Assembly: GCA_905215645.1 (NCBI GenBank)
Contig: CAJMQS010000009.1
Span: 1 to 64,000 of the forward strand
DNA length: 64,000 nt
Source: an uncultured bacterium
Lineage (GTDB): Bacteria > Bacillota > Negativicutes > Acidaminococcales > Acidaminococcaceae
Direction of reading: 5' to 3'
How positions within the stretch are numbered: the first letter of the stretch is position 1; each line of letters begins with the position of its first letter. Positions 49,293 through 57,069 of the stretch are shown piece by piece. A program made the translations under genes and the position numbers. Below the pieces are notes generated by a model. The model ran no database searches and was not told the DNA's origin. It saw only the letters and a list, made by a program, of their open reading frames with translations.

Positions 49293-50288
49293 TCACTCTT
49301 TTTTCAGGAGTTTTTCCAGTTCCGGCATCACATCGAACAGATCTCCTACGATGCCGTAATGGGCGAACTGGAAGATGGGTGCCTCAGGGCTCTTGTTCAC
49401 TGCCACGATGAGCCCAGCCTCTTGGATCCCCAGTTTGTGCTGGATGGCGCCGGAAATCCCCAGGGCGATGTAGATCTTGGGAGCGATTTTCTTGCCGGTG
49501 ACGCCCACCTGCCATTCATAGGGGGCCCAGCCTGCATCCACCAACGGTTTGGAGACTCCGAAGGCTGCCCCGATCCGTTTGGCAAAGGATTGGACTTCCC
49601 GCATGCCCTCTTCGTTCTGGACGCCCCGTCCGGCGCCCACCACGATTTCCGCCGTATCCAGATCCAGCACCTCTTTGATCTGTTCCAGAGGAGTGAAATC
49701 CAGCACCTTCACAGCCGGTTTTGCTTCTGCCGTTTCCAATGGCACCGGGAAGATTTCCCCTTTTCGGGAAGCATCTTTGGGATTGCCGTGGAAGATCTTG
49801 TCGCTGACCGTACCCAGCTGAGGCCGAGTGGTGGTCTGGATCTTTACGAACAGCTTGCCGGTATAGGCAGGCCGGATCCAGGTGAGGGTATCGTCCTCCC
49901 CTTCGTACCGCACGTCGATGCAGTCCGCCACCAGGCCCGCATCCAGACGGGCGGACAGCCGGCCGCCCAGATCCCGGCCGTTGGGAGAAGCGCCGATGAA
50001 GAGGACGCTGGGGGTATACAGGCTCAGGGCTTTGGCCACAGCTTCCGTATAGAGCCCGGCGTCAAAAGATGCCAAATTGGGTGCCTGGAGCAGGGCCACC
50101 CCATCGGCTCCATAAGCAATGGCTTCTTGGGCAGCCCCTTCCAGATTTTCCCCGGCCAGGATACCCAGCACCTGGTTGGGACGGGCAGCTGCCAGCTGAC
50201 GGGCCTTGCCCAAAAGTTCCACACTGAGGGAAGTGAGCCTGCCGTCAGAGGTTTCCAGATAGACTCCGATATTGTTTTTCCATTCCAT
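49293..50288 (-). CDS. etfA: electron transfer flavoprotein subunit alpha
   Basis: This encodes 331 residues (ATG 50288 behind AAGGAGG). EtfA carries the FAD in the C-terminal domain: VSKPLVDAGWAPYEWQVGVTGK, YIALGISGAIQHKLGIQ and IVAVNKSPEAPIFQFAHYGIVGD are visible. With EtfB it moves electrons to or from dehydrogenases; in this genus the pair is known for flavin-based bifurcation. It lies 13 bases after etfB. It ends 14 bases before the promoter of the HMA protein gene with no clear terminator. Confidence 0.96.
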   Translation of the reverse strand: MEWKNNIGVYLETSDGRLTSLSVELLGKARQLAAARPNQVLGILAGENLEGAAQEAIAYGADGVALLQAPNLASFDAGLYTEAVAKALSLYTPSVLFIGASPNGRDLGGRLSARLDAGLVADCIDVRYEGEDDTLTWIRPAYTGKLFVKIQTTTRPQLGTVSDKIFHGNPKDASRKGEIFPVPLETAEAKPAVKVLDFTPLEQIKEVLDLDTAEIVVGAGRGVQNEEGMREVQSFAKRIGAAFGVSKPLVDAGWAPYEWQVGVTGKKIAPKIYIALGISGAIQHKLGIQEAGLIVAVNKSPEAPIFQFAHYGIVGDLFDVMPELEKLLKKE

Positions 50289-50301
50289 GATTGCTTCCTC
50301 C

Positions 50302-51084
50302 TTACAGCAGGTTTTTCTTCCGCAGTTCGTCCACCAAGTTGGCGGCAGCTTCCGCCGGAGTGGCCCCTTGGATCAGGGTGCCCACCGGCTGGGGTTCCGG
50401 TGCGAACAGTTCCGTTACCCGAGTGGCAGAACCGGCCTTCCCCGCTTTTTCCGGGGCCAGATCGATGTCCTCCAGACGCCACACCGGGAATACGGCCTTT
50501 TTGGCAGCCATTTTGCCTCGGATCCCGGGCGTCCGAGGATTCCCGCATTTTTCCGTAACCGAGATCACCGCTGGGAGGGCAGCCTGGAGGGTCTCTACGC
50601 CGCCCCGATTGAGCCGACGGATGGTGGCCTGCCCCTCCTTCACTTCCAGTCCATTTGCATAAGAAAGCAGGGTCATGCCCAGCCGCTGGGCCAGGGCCGG
50701 AGGGATCTGACCGGTGTCCCCATCGGTAGACCGTTTGCCCGCCAGCACCAGATCCAGAGGCCCCAGTTTGGCCAGGGCCGCCGCCAGGATCTGTCCCGTG
50801 GCTAATGTATCGGAGCCAGCCATCCGTTCATCGGAGAGCAAGATGCCCTTGTCCGCTCCCAGGGCGATCCCTTCCCGGAGGATATCGCTGGCCAAGGCAG
50901 TGCCCATGGTCAGGAGGGTCACCGTGCCCCCTTCCTGGTCTTTCAGGGCCAGGGCTGCCTCCACAGCATGGAGATCCACTGGGTTCAGCATGGAGGGAGC
51001 CCCCACCCGGACCAAGTTGTTGTCCCCGGACAATTGGATATCGGAAACAGCCGGTACCTGTTTGATCAACACAGCAATGTTCAT
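50302..51084 (-). CDS. etfB: electron transfer flavoprotein subunit beta
   Basis: This encodes 260 residues from ATG 51084 (AGGAGG upstream). EtfB signatures are NIAVLIKQVPAVSDIQL, MLNPVDLHAVEAALALKDQ, LGADKGILLSDERMAGSDTLATG (AMP/FAD-proximal loop) and VFPVWRLEDIDL. It forms the heterodimer with EtfA. It is first in the pair, with a promoter at 51132-51160. No acyl-CoA dehydrogenase gene is in this window, so its partner must be elsewhere. Confidence 0.96.
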   Translation of the reverse strand: MNIAVLIKQVPAVSDIQLSGDNNLVRVGAPSMLNPVDLHAVEAALALKDQEGGTVTLLTMGTALASDILREGIALGADKGILLSDERMAGSDTLATGQILAAALAKLGPLDLVLAGKRSTDGDTGQIPPALAQRLGMTLLSYANGLEVKEGQATIRRLNRGGVETLQAALPAVISVTEKCGNPRTPGIRGKMAAKKAVFPVWRLEDIDLAPEKAGKAGSATRVTELFAPEPQPVGTLIQGATPAEAAANLVDELRKKNLL

Positions 51085-51131
51085 GATGCAGCCTCCTTTA
51101 TGAGAAAATACTGTTTTATCTGTCTATAAAG

Positions 51132-51160
51132 ATTATACTATGGATTCAAAGTTATCGCAA
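51132..51160 (-). promoter_or_regulatory. etfBA promoter
   Basis: On the minus strand, TTGCGA (51155-51160) and TATAAT (51132-51137) are 17 bases apart, about 48 bases before the etfB start. No other box is as good in this gap. Confidence 0.6.
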
Positions 51161-51255
51161 CTGATAATTATTATTAATATATTGGAATGGGTGGAAAGCA
51201 AGGAGCGGACCGCCCCATAGACGGTCCGCCGGAACATGCAACGAGAGAGGAGTTT

Positions 51256-52431
51256 TCAATACCACCGAGTCATGGGCAGGCTGTTGTTGTTTCCTTTGGT
51301 CATGAGCACTTGATGGATATCGATGTAACCGATGTGGAAAGCTGCTGCACAGCCGCACAGGTACAAGTCCCACATGCGCACGAAAGAAGGATCCTTCCAC
51401 CGAGCCACCTGTTCGTGGACCTTGCAGAAGTTCTTATACCAGCACAGCAGGGTTTTGCAGTAATGCCGGCGGAGGCTTTCCACATCCAGCACCCGGAAAT
51501 CCGCATCATAGGCATGGTGGATCAGTTCCCGGAGAGAAGGCAGTGTTCCGCCGGGGAAGATGTATTTCCGGATCCAGGGATCGGACACCACTTCGTCGTG
51601 GCCGGTAATGGAATGGAGCAGGAAGATACCGCCCTGTTTCAGCAGGTGGTTCACCGTTTCCATATAGACAGAATAGTTGGACCGTCCCACATGTTCCATC
51701 ATCCCCACGCTGACCACCCGGTCGAACTGGAGATTCTTGGCTTCCAGATCCCGGTAGTCCGTCAGGTCGATGGTCACCTGGTCCTCCAGTCCCAGGGCCT
51801 GGATCCGTTCCTGGCTCTTTTTCCACTGTTCCTTGCTGAGGGTACAGCCATATCCCTTCACTCCATACTTCTTGGCCGCTTCCAGCAGCAGAAAGCCCCA
51901 GCCGCAGCCGATATCCAGCAATGTCATGCCCGGCTTCAGGTACAATTTCTGGAGGATGTAATCCACTTTGTTCCGCTGGGCCTGTTCCAAGGTATCCGTA
52001 TCGGACTTGAAATAGGCACAGGAATAGCTCATAGTAGGATCCAGCCACAGTTTGTAGAAATCGTTTCCCAGGTCATAGTGGGAAGAGACTTCTTTGGCTT
52101 GATCCTGTTTCTTTTCCGACATATACAGGATATTCCGGAGCCCGTTCCGGTCCAGGGAAAACCGGTCCGCCTGTTCCAGCAGGGTACAGAGCATATGGAA
52201 CAAGTCCCCTTTGATTTCAATGTCTCCCCGCATATAGGCCTCGCCCAAAGCCAGTTCCGTAGATTCCAGCAGGGCCTTTTGGGGGATATCTTTGTGGATA
52301 ATCAGGGTGAATTCTGGTTTCCCCTGACCAATGGTATATTCCTCCCCATGAATCTGGACATTGAAACAATGTTTGTCAAAATGCCCCAGATAATAGAGAA
52401 GGAATTGATCCATCATTTTATGAAGCAGCAT
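51256..52431 (-). CDS. cfa: cyclopropane-fatty-acyl-phospholipid synthase
   Basis: This encodes 391 residues. It adds a methylene bridge from S-adenosylmethionine to unsaturated acyl chains in membrane lipids. Motifs: VSSHYDLGNDFYKLWLDPTMSYSCAYF (typical CFA sequence across residues about 115-140), LLDIGCGWGFLLLEAAKKYG (SAM site), GCTLSKEQ, VVSVGMMEHVG and HRHYCKTLLCWY-like C-terminal region. It is a lone gene with a perfect 12-bp tandem repeat in its promoter region (52480-52503). Confidence 0.95.
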   Translation of the reverse strand: MLLHKMMDQFLLYYLGHFDKHCFNVQIHGEEYTIGQGKPEFTLIIHKDIPQKALLESTELALGEAYMRGDIEIKGDLFHMLCTLLEQADRFSLDRNGLRNILYMSEKKQDQAKEVSSHYDLGNDFYKLWLDPTMSYSCAYFKSDTDTLEQAQRNKVDYILQKLYLKPGMTLLDIGCGWGFLLLEAAKKYGVKGYGCTLSKEQWKKSQERIQALGLEDQVTIDLTDYRDLEAKNLQFDRVVSVGMMEHVGRSNYSVYMETVNHLLKQGGIFLLHSITGHDEVVSDPWIRKYIFPGGTLPSLRELIHHAYDADFRVLDVESLRRHYCKTLLCWYKNFCKVHEQVARWKDPSFVRMWDLYLCGCAAAFHIGYIDIHQVLMTKGNNNSLPMTRWY

Positions 52432-52479
52432 GACAACAGGACTCCTTTCTGCAATGTGGAAATATTCATTGTTTACCTT

Positions 52480-52503
52480 ATATTATAACACATATTATAA
52501 CAC
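52480..52503 (-). promoter_or_regulatory. tandem repeat promoter region of cfa
   Basis: ATATTATAACAC occurs twice without a gap (52480-52491, 52492-52503). Read on the minus strand each copy supplies a TATAAT box, so two overlapping start sites twelve bases apart are possible, or the repeat may be a regulator site. Confidence 0.5.
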
Positions 52504-52518
52504 GGCTGGAAAGGAAAA

Positions 52519-52552
52519 GGAGGTGCCGCCCGTTCTGTGCAGCACCCCCTGT
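52519..52552 (-). terminator. hairpin after the histidine phosphatase gene
   Basis: AGGAGGTGCCGC and GCAGCACCCCCT pair with two mismatches around a 9-base loop. On the minus strand a CTTTTCCTTT run follows. It lies just after the stop at 52555. Confidence 0.6.
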
Positions 52553-52554
52553 AT

Positions 52555-53214
52555 TCACTCTCCAAAAGGATATTTGAAGATCCCGATGGGTCCTTTTTTC
52601 CATTGATACGATGTGTCATTGAGGGCAAAAATAGCTCTCTCGCCCCATTTGTTGATTCCTAGGACGGTCACGGACGCCGGACGGATATCGAAGGAAATCT
52701 TCTTTTCCGCCACTTCCTCGATGGAAAGGCCCAGCCAGGCAAACAGGATGTTCTGGATAGTCCCCTTGTGGGAGACGATGATCAGATCCCGGTCTTGTTT
52801 TTCCAGTTCCCGGAAGCCCTGGATGGTCCGTTCATAGAAGGTACGCCGGGTCTCGCCACCATCGTAGTTCACATGGTCCAGTTCCCGGCCGGTCACCGGC
52901 GGGTGGTAGAAGGCCAGGGCCTCTTTTTTGTTCAGCCCCGCTGCCTTCCCGTTGTTCTTTTCCCGAAGGAAAGGAAAACATTCCACTGGCTCCGCCCCCA
53001 GGGTCTGGGCGATGATCTCCGCTCCCGTCCGGGCCCGCTGGAGGTCGCTGGAAACGATCCGGGGCAAATTCCGGCCGGAAAAATCCCAGGCCAGGCAGTC
53101 CGCCAGCTGCTGGAACTGCCGTTTTCCCCGTACCGTCAGGGCCGAATCCGTCCAGCCACCCGTCAGTTCTTTTACATGATGATCGGCTTCCCCATGTCGA
53201 ATCAGCAAAATCAT
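52555..53214 (-). CDS. histidine phosphatase superfamily protein
   Basis: This encodes 219 residues. The catalytic RHG is in MILLIRHGEADHH, and a second His in DLIIVSHKGTIQN (VSHxG). Also seen: SDLQRARTGAEIIAQ, the middle Arg-rich segment. The family includes PhoE, CobC and phosphoglycerate mutases; which one this is remains open. It starts 15 bases after ylmH in the same direction, so it may be the last gene of the division cluster. Confidence 0.85.
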   Translation of the reverse strand: MILLIRHGEADHHVKELTGGWTDSALTVRGKRQFQQLADCLAWDFSGRNLPRIVSSDLQRARTGAEIIAQTLGAEPVECFPFLREKNNGKAAGLNKKEALAFYHPPVTGRELDHVNYDGGETRRTFYERTIQGFRELEKQDRDLIIVSHKGTIQNILFAWLGLSIEEVAEKKISFDIRPASVTVLGINKWGERAIFALNDTSYQWKKGPIGIFKYPFGE

Positions 53215-53229
53215 GATGCCGTTCCTTCC

Positions 53230-54027
53230 TTATATATACCGTTTCAGGGTAATGGCATACCGTCCCTTTTTGGTGGTCCCCCGGACTTCCGCCAGTTCCA
53301 CTCTCCCCCGGGAACGGAAAGAGATCACATCCCCTTCCTTCACCGTCTGAGAAGGGCTCTTGGCATCCTGCCAGTTCAGCTTCACATTCTGTCCCTTGAT
53401 TTCATCCGCCATCCGGCTCCGGGACACCCCATAGCCGCTGGCCGCCACCGCATCCAGCCGCAGGGCCGCTACCGTCGCGGAAATCAGCTTGATCTTCTGT
53501 TCCTTTTCCTTCAGGTCTGTCAGAGGGATTTCCTTCACTTCCACCGTGGCCGCCCCGATCTTGGTCAGGTTGCTCAGGACGAAATCCACCATGGGGGTAT
53601 CCACCACCAGCTGGGCTCCCTCGTCGATGAACACGATATCCCCCAGGATCTCCCGTTTGCAGCCCAGGCCCATAAAGGCCCCCAGCACATCCCGATGGCC
53701 GATATCATAATACCGCTTGTCCCAGAGCACTTCCAGGGCAGTGATGGCAAAATCCGGCTGGCCATAGAAATCTTCTGCGATGAAGGCTGCCTTCTGCCGT
53801 TCCGCGTTCTGGAAGCCGCCCCCCATTTCGATCCGTACCTGGGGGAAGTTGGCTGCCACGATTTCCGCTACATTCTGGCCATGAGGGTCCAGGAAGCCGG
53901 ACACCTTGAACCGCCGGCTCTTCCGGGCTCCTTCCGCCAGATCCAGCAGCTGGGCCGCCAGTTCCGCATCTCCACTGGCCTTGAAATACCGTAATACCGT
54001 TTCCCGTTGTTGCGTGGTGTTTGCCAT
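53230..54027 (-). CDS. ylmH: S4-domain RNA-binding protein of the YlmH type
   Basis: This encodes 265 residues. The N-terminal part (FLDPHGQNVAEIVAANFP, MGGGFQNAERQKAAFI, DVLGAFMGLGCKREILGDI) is shared by YlmH proteins. The C-terminal S4 domain reads VAASGYGVSRSRMADEIKGQNVKLNW. In Bacillus, YlmH is encoded in the ylm-sepF-divIVA set and helps rescue of stalled ribosomes. The ATG follows the proC stop by one base. No divIVA follows here. Confidence 0.9.
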   Translation of the reverse strand: MANTTQQRETVLRYFKASGDAELAAQLLDLAEGARKSRRFKVSGFLDPHGQNVAEIVAANFPQVRIEMGGGFQNAERQKAAFIAEDFYGQPDFAITALEVLWDKRYYDIGHRDVLGAFMGLGCKREILGDIVFIDEGAQLVVDTPMVDFVLSNLTKIGAATVEVKEIPLTDLKEKEQKIKLISATVAALRLDAVAASGYGVSRSRMADEIKGQNVKLNWQDAKSPSQTVKEGDVISFRSRGRVELAEVRGTTKKGRYAITLKRYI

Positions 54028-54028
54028 A

Positions 54029-54850
54029 TTATTTCTTCAATGCAGCGCTCCGGTCCAAGACCGCCTGTACTGCATCGTAAAACGCTCCTCTCACTCCATG
54101 ATTTTCCAGGGCTTTGATCCCCGCGATGGTGGTGCCGCCGGGGCTGGTCACCTGGTCCCGCAATTGGGCCGGATGGAGCCCGGTCTTCAGCCCCATGACG
54201 CCGCTGCCGGCCATGGTCTGGGCCGCCAGTTTGATGGCCAAGGCACGGGGCAAGCCCGCCATGACCCCTGCATCCGCCAGGGCATCCATCACCACGAAGA
54301 AATAACCAGGGCCGCAGCCGCTGATGGCCGTAATGGCTTCCATGGCCTTTTCATCCACCCGTACCGTTTCCCCGCAGGATTGAAAGATGGCCTCGGCCAG
54401 TTCCAGGGTCTCTTCGCTGACCTGGCTGTCCGCCGTCAGCGCCGTCATCCCCATCCCCACAGCCAGAGGAGTATTGGGCATGGAACGGATCACCGGATGG
54501 CCGGGCACCAAAGCATGGAGCATGGCCAGATCATAGCTGCCCATGATGGAAAGGATGTTGGCCTTTTCCGGCAGGGCGTCCACCAGGGCCTGGTCCACGG
54601 CGGTTTTTGCCATCTGGGGCTTTACTGCCAGGATCACCAGATCCGCCTCTTTCACCGCCGCGCTGTTGTCGCCGGTCACAGCGATTCCATAAGTTTCCTG
54701 CAGGTAGGCCTGCCGTTTGGCCGTAGGCACCGCAGCCGTCACTTGTTCCTTTTTCACCAGGCCGCCTCCCAGCATGCCTTTCAGGATGGCTTCGCCCATC
54801 GCCCCGCAGCCAATGAAAACGATCTTATACCCTTCGTTTATCTTTGCCAT
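54029..54850 (-). CDS. proC: pyrroline-5-carboxylate reductase
   Basis: This encodes 273 residues, the usual ProC length. It makes proline from pyrroline-5-carboxylate with NADPH. Motifs: KIVFIGCGAMGEAILKGML (Rossmann loop), VKPQMAKTAVDQAL, SMPNTPLAVGMGMTAL and AKALAIKLAAQTMAGSG-like region with the C-terminal LRDQVTSPGGTTIAGIKALE, strongly conserved. It overlaps sepF by 13 bases. In other Firmicutes the ylmG gene takes this position; here proC does. Confidence 0.96.
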   Translation of the reverse strand: MAKINEGYKIVFIGCGAMGEAILKGMLGGGLVKKEQVTAAVPTAKRQAYLQETYGIAVTGDNSAAVKEADLVILAVKPQMAKTAVDQALVDALPEKANILSIMGSYDLAMLHALVPGHPVIRSMPNTPLAVGMGMTALTADSQVSEETLELAEAIFQSCGETVRVDEKAMEAITAISGCGPGYFFVVMDALADAGVMAGLPRALAIKLAAQTMAGSGVMGLKTGLHPAQLRDQVTSPGGTTIAGIKALENHGVRGAFYDAVQAVLDRSAALKK

Positions 54851-55425
54851 GGATCATTGCTCCCTTCTGACCCGAAATTGGTGTTTTCCGTATCGATATC
54901 CACATTGGGCGGAGCGCACACCAGCAAATTCCGGCCGATTTTCCGCAAGGTCCCATCCAGGGCATAGATGGTCCCGCTGATGAAATCGATGATCCGCTTC
55001 CGTACGTCCGCATCCGTATCTTCGAAATTGATTACCACCGGCTGGTTCTTGCACAGGTAGTCCGCCATCTTCTGGGAATCATTGAAGTCGATGGGTTCGA
55101 TGACCACCACGCTCACCGGGCTCCGGTTCACCGGCATGGAAAGGACCTTGTCCCCGGTCCGGGTGGAAGTCGGTTCCTCCCGCTTTTCCTCGGTAGAACT
55201 GGTATAATCCTTATCAAACACCTTATCATAAGGTTTTTCGTAGTTTTTTTCGTAAGGTTTGTCATACTGGTCGTAGCTCTTTTCCCGCCAGGTTCCGGAA
55301 CCGCTGCCGAACATAGGGACCACTTTCCCTTCTTCCTGGTTCGCCGTGGTCTCTTCTTCTTCCTGTTTGCCGGGATCCCCGTCGTACACCCCGATGTATT
55401 CCAAGATTTTTTTGAGTTTTTTCAT
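54838..55425 (-). CDS. sepF: cell division protein SepF with a Tyr/Asp/Lys repeat linker
   Basis: This encodes 195 residues from ATG 55425 (GGTGG upstream). It anchors FtsZ to the membrane by an amphipathic N-terminus (MKKLKKILEYIGVY) and a C-terminal SepF domain (VVVIEPIDFNDSQKMADYLCKNQPVVINF, GTIYALDGTLRKIGRNLLVC). Between them, residues about 50-85 repeat YDKPYEK-like units (YDQYDKPYEKNYEKPYDKVF). SepF linkers vary, but this periodic one is unusual. Neighbours pgeF, yggS and ylmH fit the ylm cluster. Confidence 0.92.
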   Translation of the reverse strand: MKKLKKILEYIGVYDGDPGKQEEEETTANQEEGKVVPMFGSGSGTWREKSYDQYDKPYEKNYEKPYDKVFDKDYTSSTEEKREEPTSTRTGDKVLSMPVNRSPVSVVVIEPIDFNDSQKMADYLCKNQPVVINFEDTDADVRKRIIDFISGTIYALDGTLRKIGRNLLVCAPPNVDIDTENTNFGSEGSNDPWQR

Positions 55426-55443
55426 ACAATCCACCATTTCTCT

Positions 55444-56148
55444 TTAAAATTTGAGGGAGTAGTCCCGGGCCCCGAAGAGAGCAGAACCCACCCGGACTTC
55501 ATTGGCCCCTTCTTCCACAGCGATCCAATAATCGTGGGTCATGCCCATGGAAAGGATATCCACTGCATCGCTGTGGAGAGCTTCCCGGAGGAACAGGAAA
55601 TCCCGATACCCGGCAGCGAATACCGGCCGGGTCTCTTCTACATTGTCCGTCGCCTGGGCGATCACCATCACGCCCCGGACCCGGATATGGGGATACTGGG
55701 ACAGTTCCGGCACCGCCGCCCGGAAATCTGCCGGTGCAAAGCCGCTTTTCTGCACTTCGCCCGCTTCATTGATCTGCAGCAGCACATCCTGGACCTTATC
55801 CAGTTCCGCTGCCGCTTTTTCCAGGTGCCCCAACAGCTTCAGGCTGTCCACACTTTCGATCAAGTCGAAATGTTCCACCGCATGTTTGGCCTTATTGGTC
55901 TGCAGATGGCCGATGAGATGCCAATGCCCACCCTTGGGCAGCACCGCCTGCTTATGCATGGCCTCTTGGACCCTGTTTTCCCCGATCTCCGTGAGCCCGG
56001 CCGCCAGGGTTTCCGTGACGATTTCCGCCGGATGGTTCTTGGTCACCGCCAGGATGGTCACCTGGTCCCCCGTTACTTTCGGTTCTGTCCGTTTGCTCAG
56101 TGCTTCCTTGATCTTGGCTTCGACTTCTGCGATTTTATCCTGTAACAT
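55444..56148 (-). CDS. YggS/PLP-homeostasis protein
   Basis: This encodes 234 residues from ATG 56148 (AAGGAG 12 bases upstream; the ATG four codons earlier touches that site and is unlikely). The PLP-binding Lys is in TILAVTKNHPAE, and IGENRVQEAMHKQAVLP, HWHLIGHLQTNKAKH and LSMGMTHDYWIAVEEGANEVRVGSALFG are the family motifs. It buffers pyridoxal phosphate. It corresponds to YlmE of the ylm set and precedes sepF by 18 bases. Confidence 0.93.
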   Translation of the reverse strand: MLQDKIAEVEAKIKEALSKRTEPKVTGDQVTILAVTKNHPAEIVTETLAAGLTEIGENRVQEAMHKQAVLPKGGHWHLIGHLQTNKAKHAVEHFDLIESVDSLKLLGHLEKAAAELDKVQDVLLQINEAGEVQKSGFAPADFRAAVPELSQYPHIRVRGVMVIAQATDNVEETRPVFAAGYRDFLFLREALHSDAVDILSMGMTHDYWIAVEEGANEVRVGSALFGARDYSLKF

Positions 56149-56166
56149 GGGAATTCCCATCTCCTT

Positions 56167-56970
56167 TTATTTTTTGTAAATGACTCCATAGAGCCGTCCT
56201 GTCTTCCCCTTTTCTGCCCGGTAGGAGAAGAACCGGTCCCGATGGCAGCTGGTGCAGCAGTCTGCCCGGAAGATCTGCTCCCGGGGGACTCCCGCTTCCT
56301 GGAGCTCCAAGGTATTCAGTTCCCACAGATCCAACAGGTAATGGCCGGGTCCATGAGGTTTCAGGCAGGAAGGATAAGCTGCTGCCCGGTCCGCCACATC
56401 CTGGCTCACTTCATAGCAGCAGGGCCCGATGGAAGGGCCGATTCCTGCCATTACATCCTGGGGCACCGTCCCGAAGGCTTCCTCCATGACTTTCAGGGCC
56501 TGGGGGAGGATCTTCCCCACACTGCCCCGCCAGCCTGCATGGACCGCCCCGATGGCACCCCTCTTAGGATCCACCAGAAGGATGGGGACACAGTCTGCGA
56601 AAGAAATCAACAGGGGCAGACGGGGACAGTCGGTCACCATCCCATCGGTTTCCGGGAGGGCATCTTCCAGAGAAAAGATCCCTTTCCCAGCATCTTTTTC
56701 CGTCACCACCGCCACATGGGTCCCGTGGACCTGCTGGCAGGCCACCGCCCGTTCCAGAGGGAACCCCAGGGCTTCCGCTATTTTCTGCCGGTTGGCTAGC
56801 ACATGCTCCCGGTCATCCCCCACGTTATAGCTCAGGTTGAGGCCCCCTGGGAACAGAGTGCTGCAGCCGCCGGTCCGGCAGAGGAATCCATGGACCACAT
56901 CCCACTGGTCCCAGGCAGGGAAACAGCCCCATTCCACGCCTTTCGCTCCTGCAAAAGTAAAATCAGCCAC
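56167..56970 (-). CDS. pgeF: YfiH/PgeF family protein (multicopper-oxidase-like, LACC1 type)
   Basis: This encodes 267 residues. I choose the GTG at 56970, seven bases after GAGGT; the GTG three codons earlier lies inside the ribosome site. The zinc-binding residues of the family are in ACQQVHGTHVAVV, ISFADCVPILLVDP and GAVHAGWRGSVGKIL. GIGPSIGPCCYEVSQDV and the end CCTSCHRDRFFSYR are conserved. Members act on nucleosides or peptidoglycan precursors. It corresponds to YlmD and starts the ylm gene set, 18 bases before the YggS gene. Confidence 0.9.
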   Translation of the reverse strand: MADFTFAGAKGVEWGCFPAWDQWDVVHGFLCRTGGCSTLFPGGLNLSYNVGDDREHVLANRQKIAEALGFPLERAVACQQVHGTHVAVVTEKDAGKGIFSLEDALPETDGMVTDCPRLPLLISFADCVPILLVDPKRGAIGAVHAGWRGSVGKILPQALKVMEEAFGTVPQDVMAGIGPSIGPCCYEVSQDVADRAAAYPSCLKPHGPGHYLLDLWELNTLELQEAGVPREQIFRADCCTSCHRDRFFSYRAEKGKTGRLYGVIYKK

Positions 56971-57069
56971 GCTCCCCACCTCATTTCATCTCATTTTCTG
57001 CTGGTCAGGCCTTGCCTGCAAACATTCCAGCAACCTTCATTGTACTGTTTTTTTCCTGTTTTGTAAACG

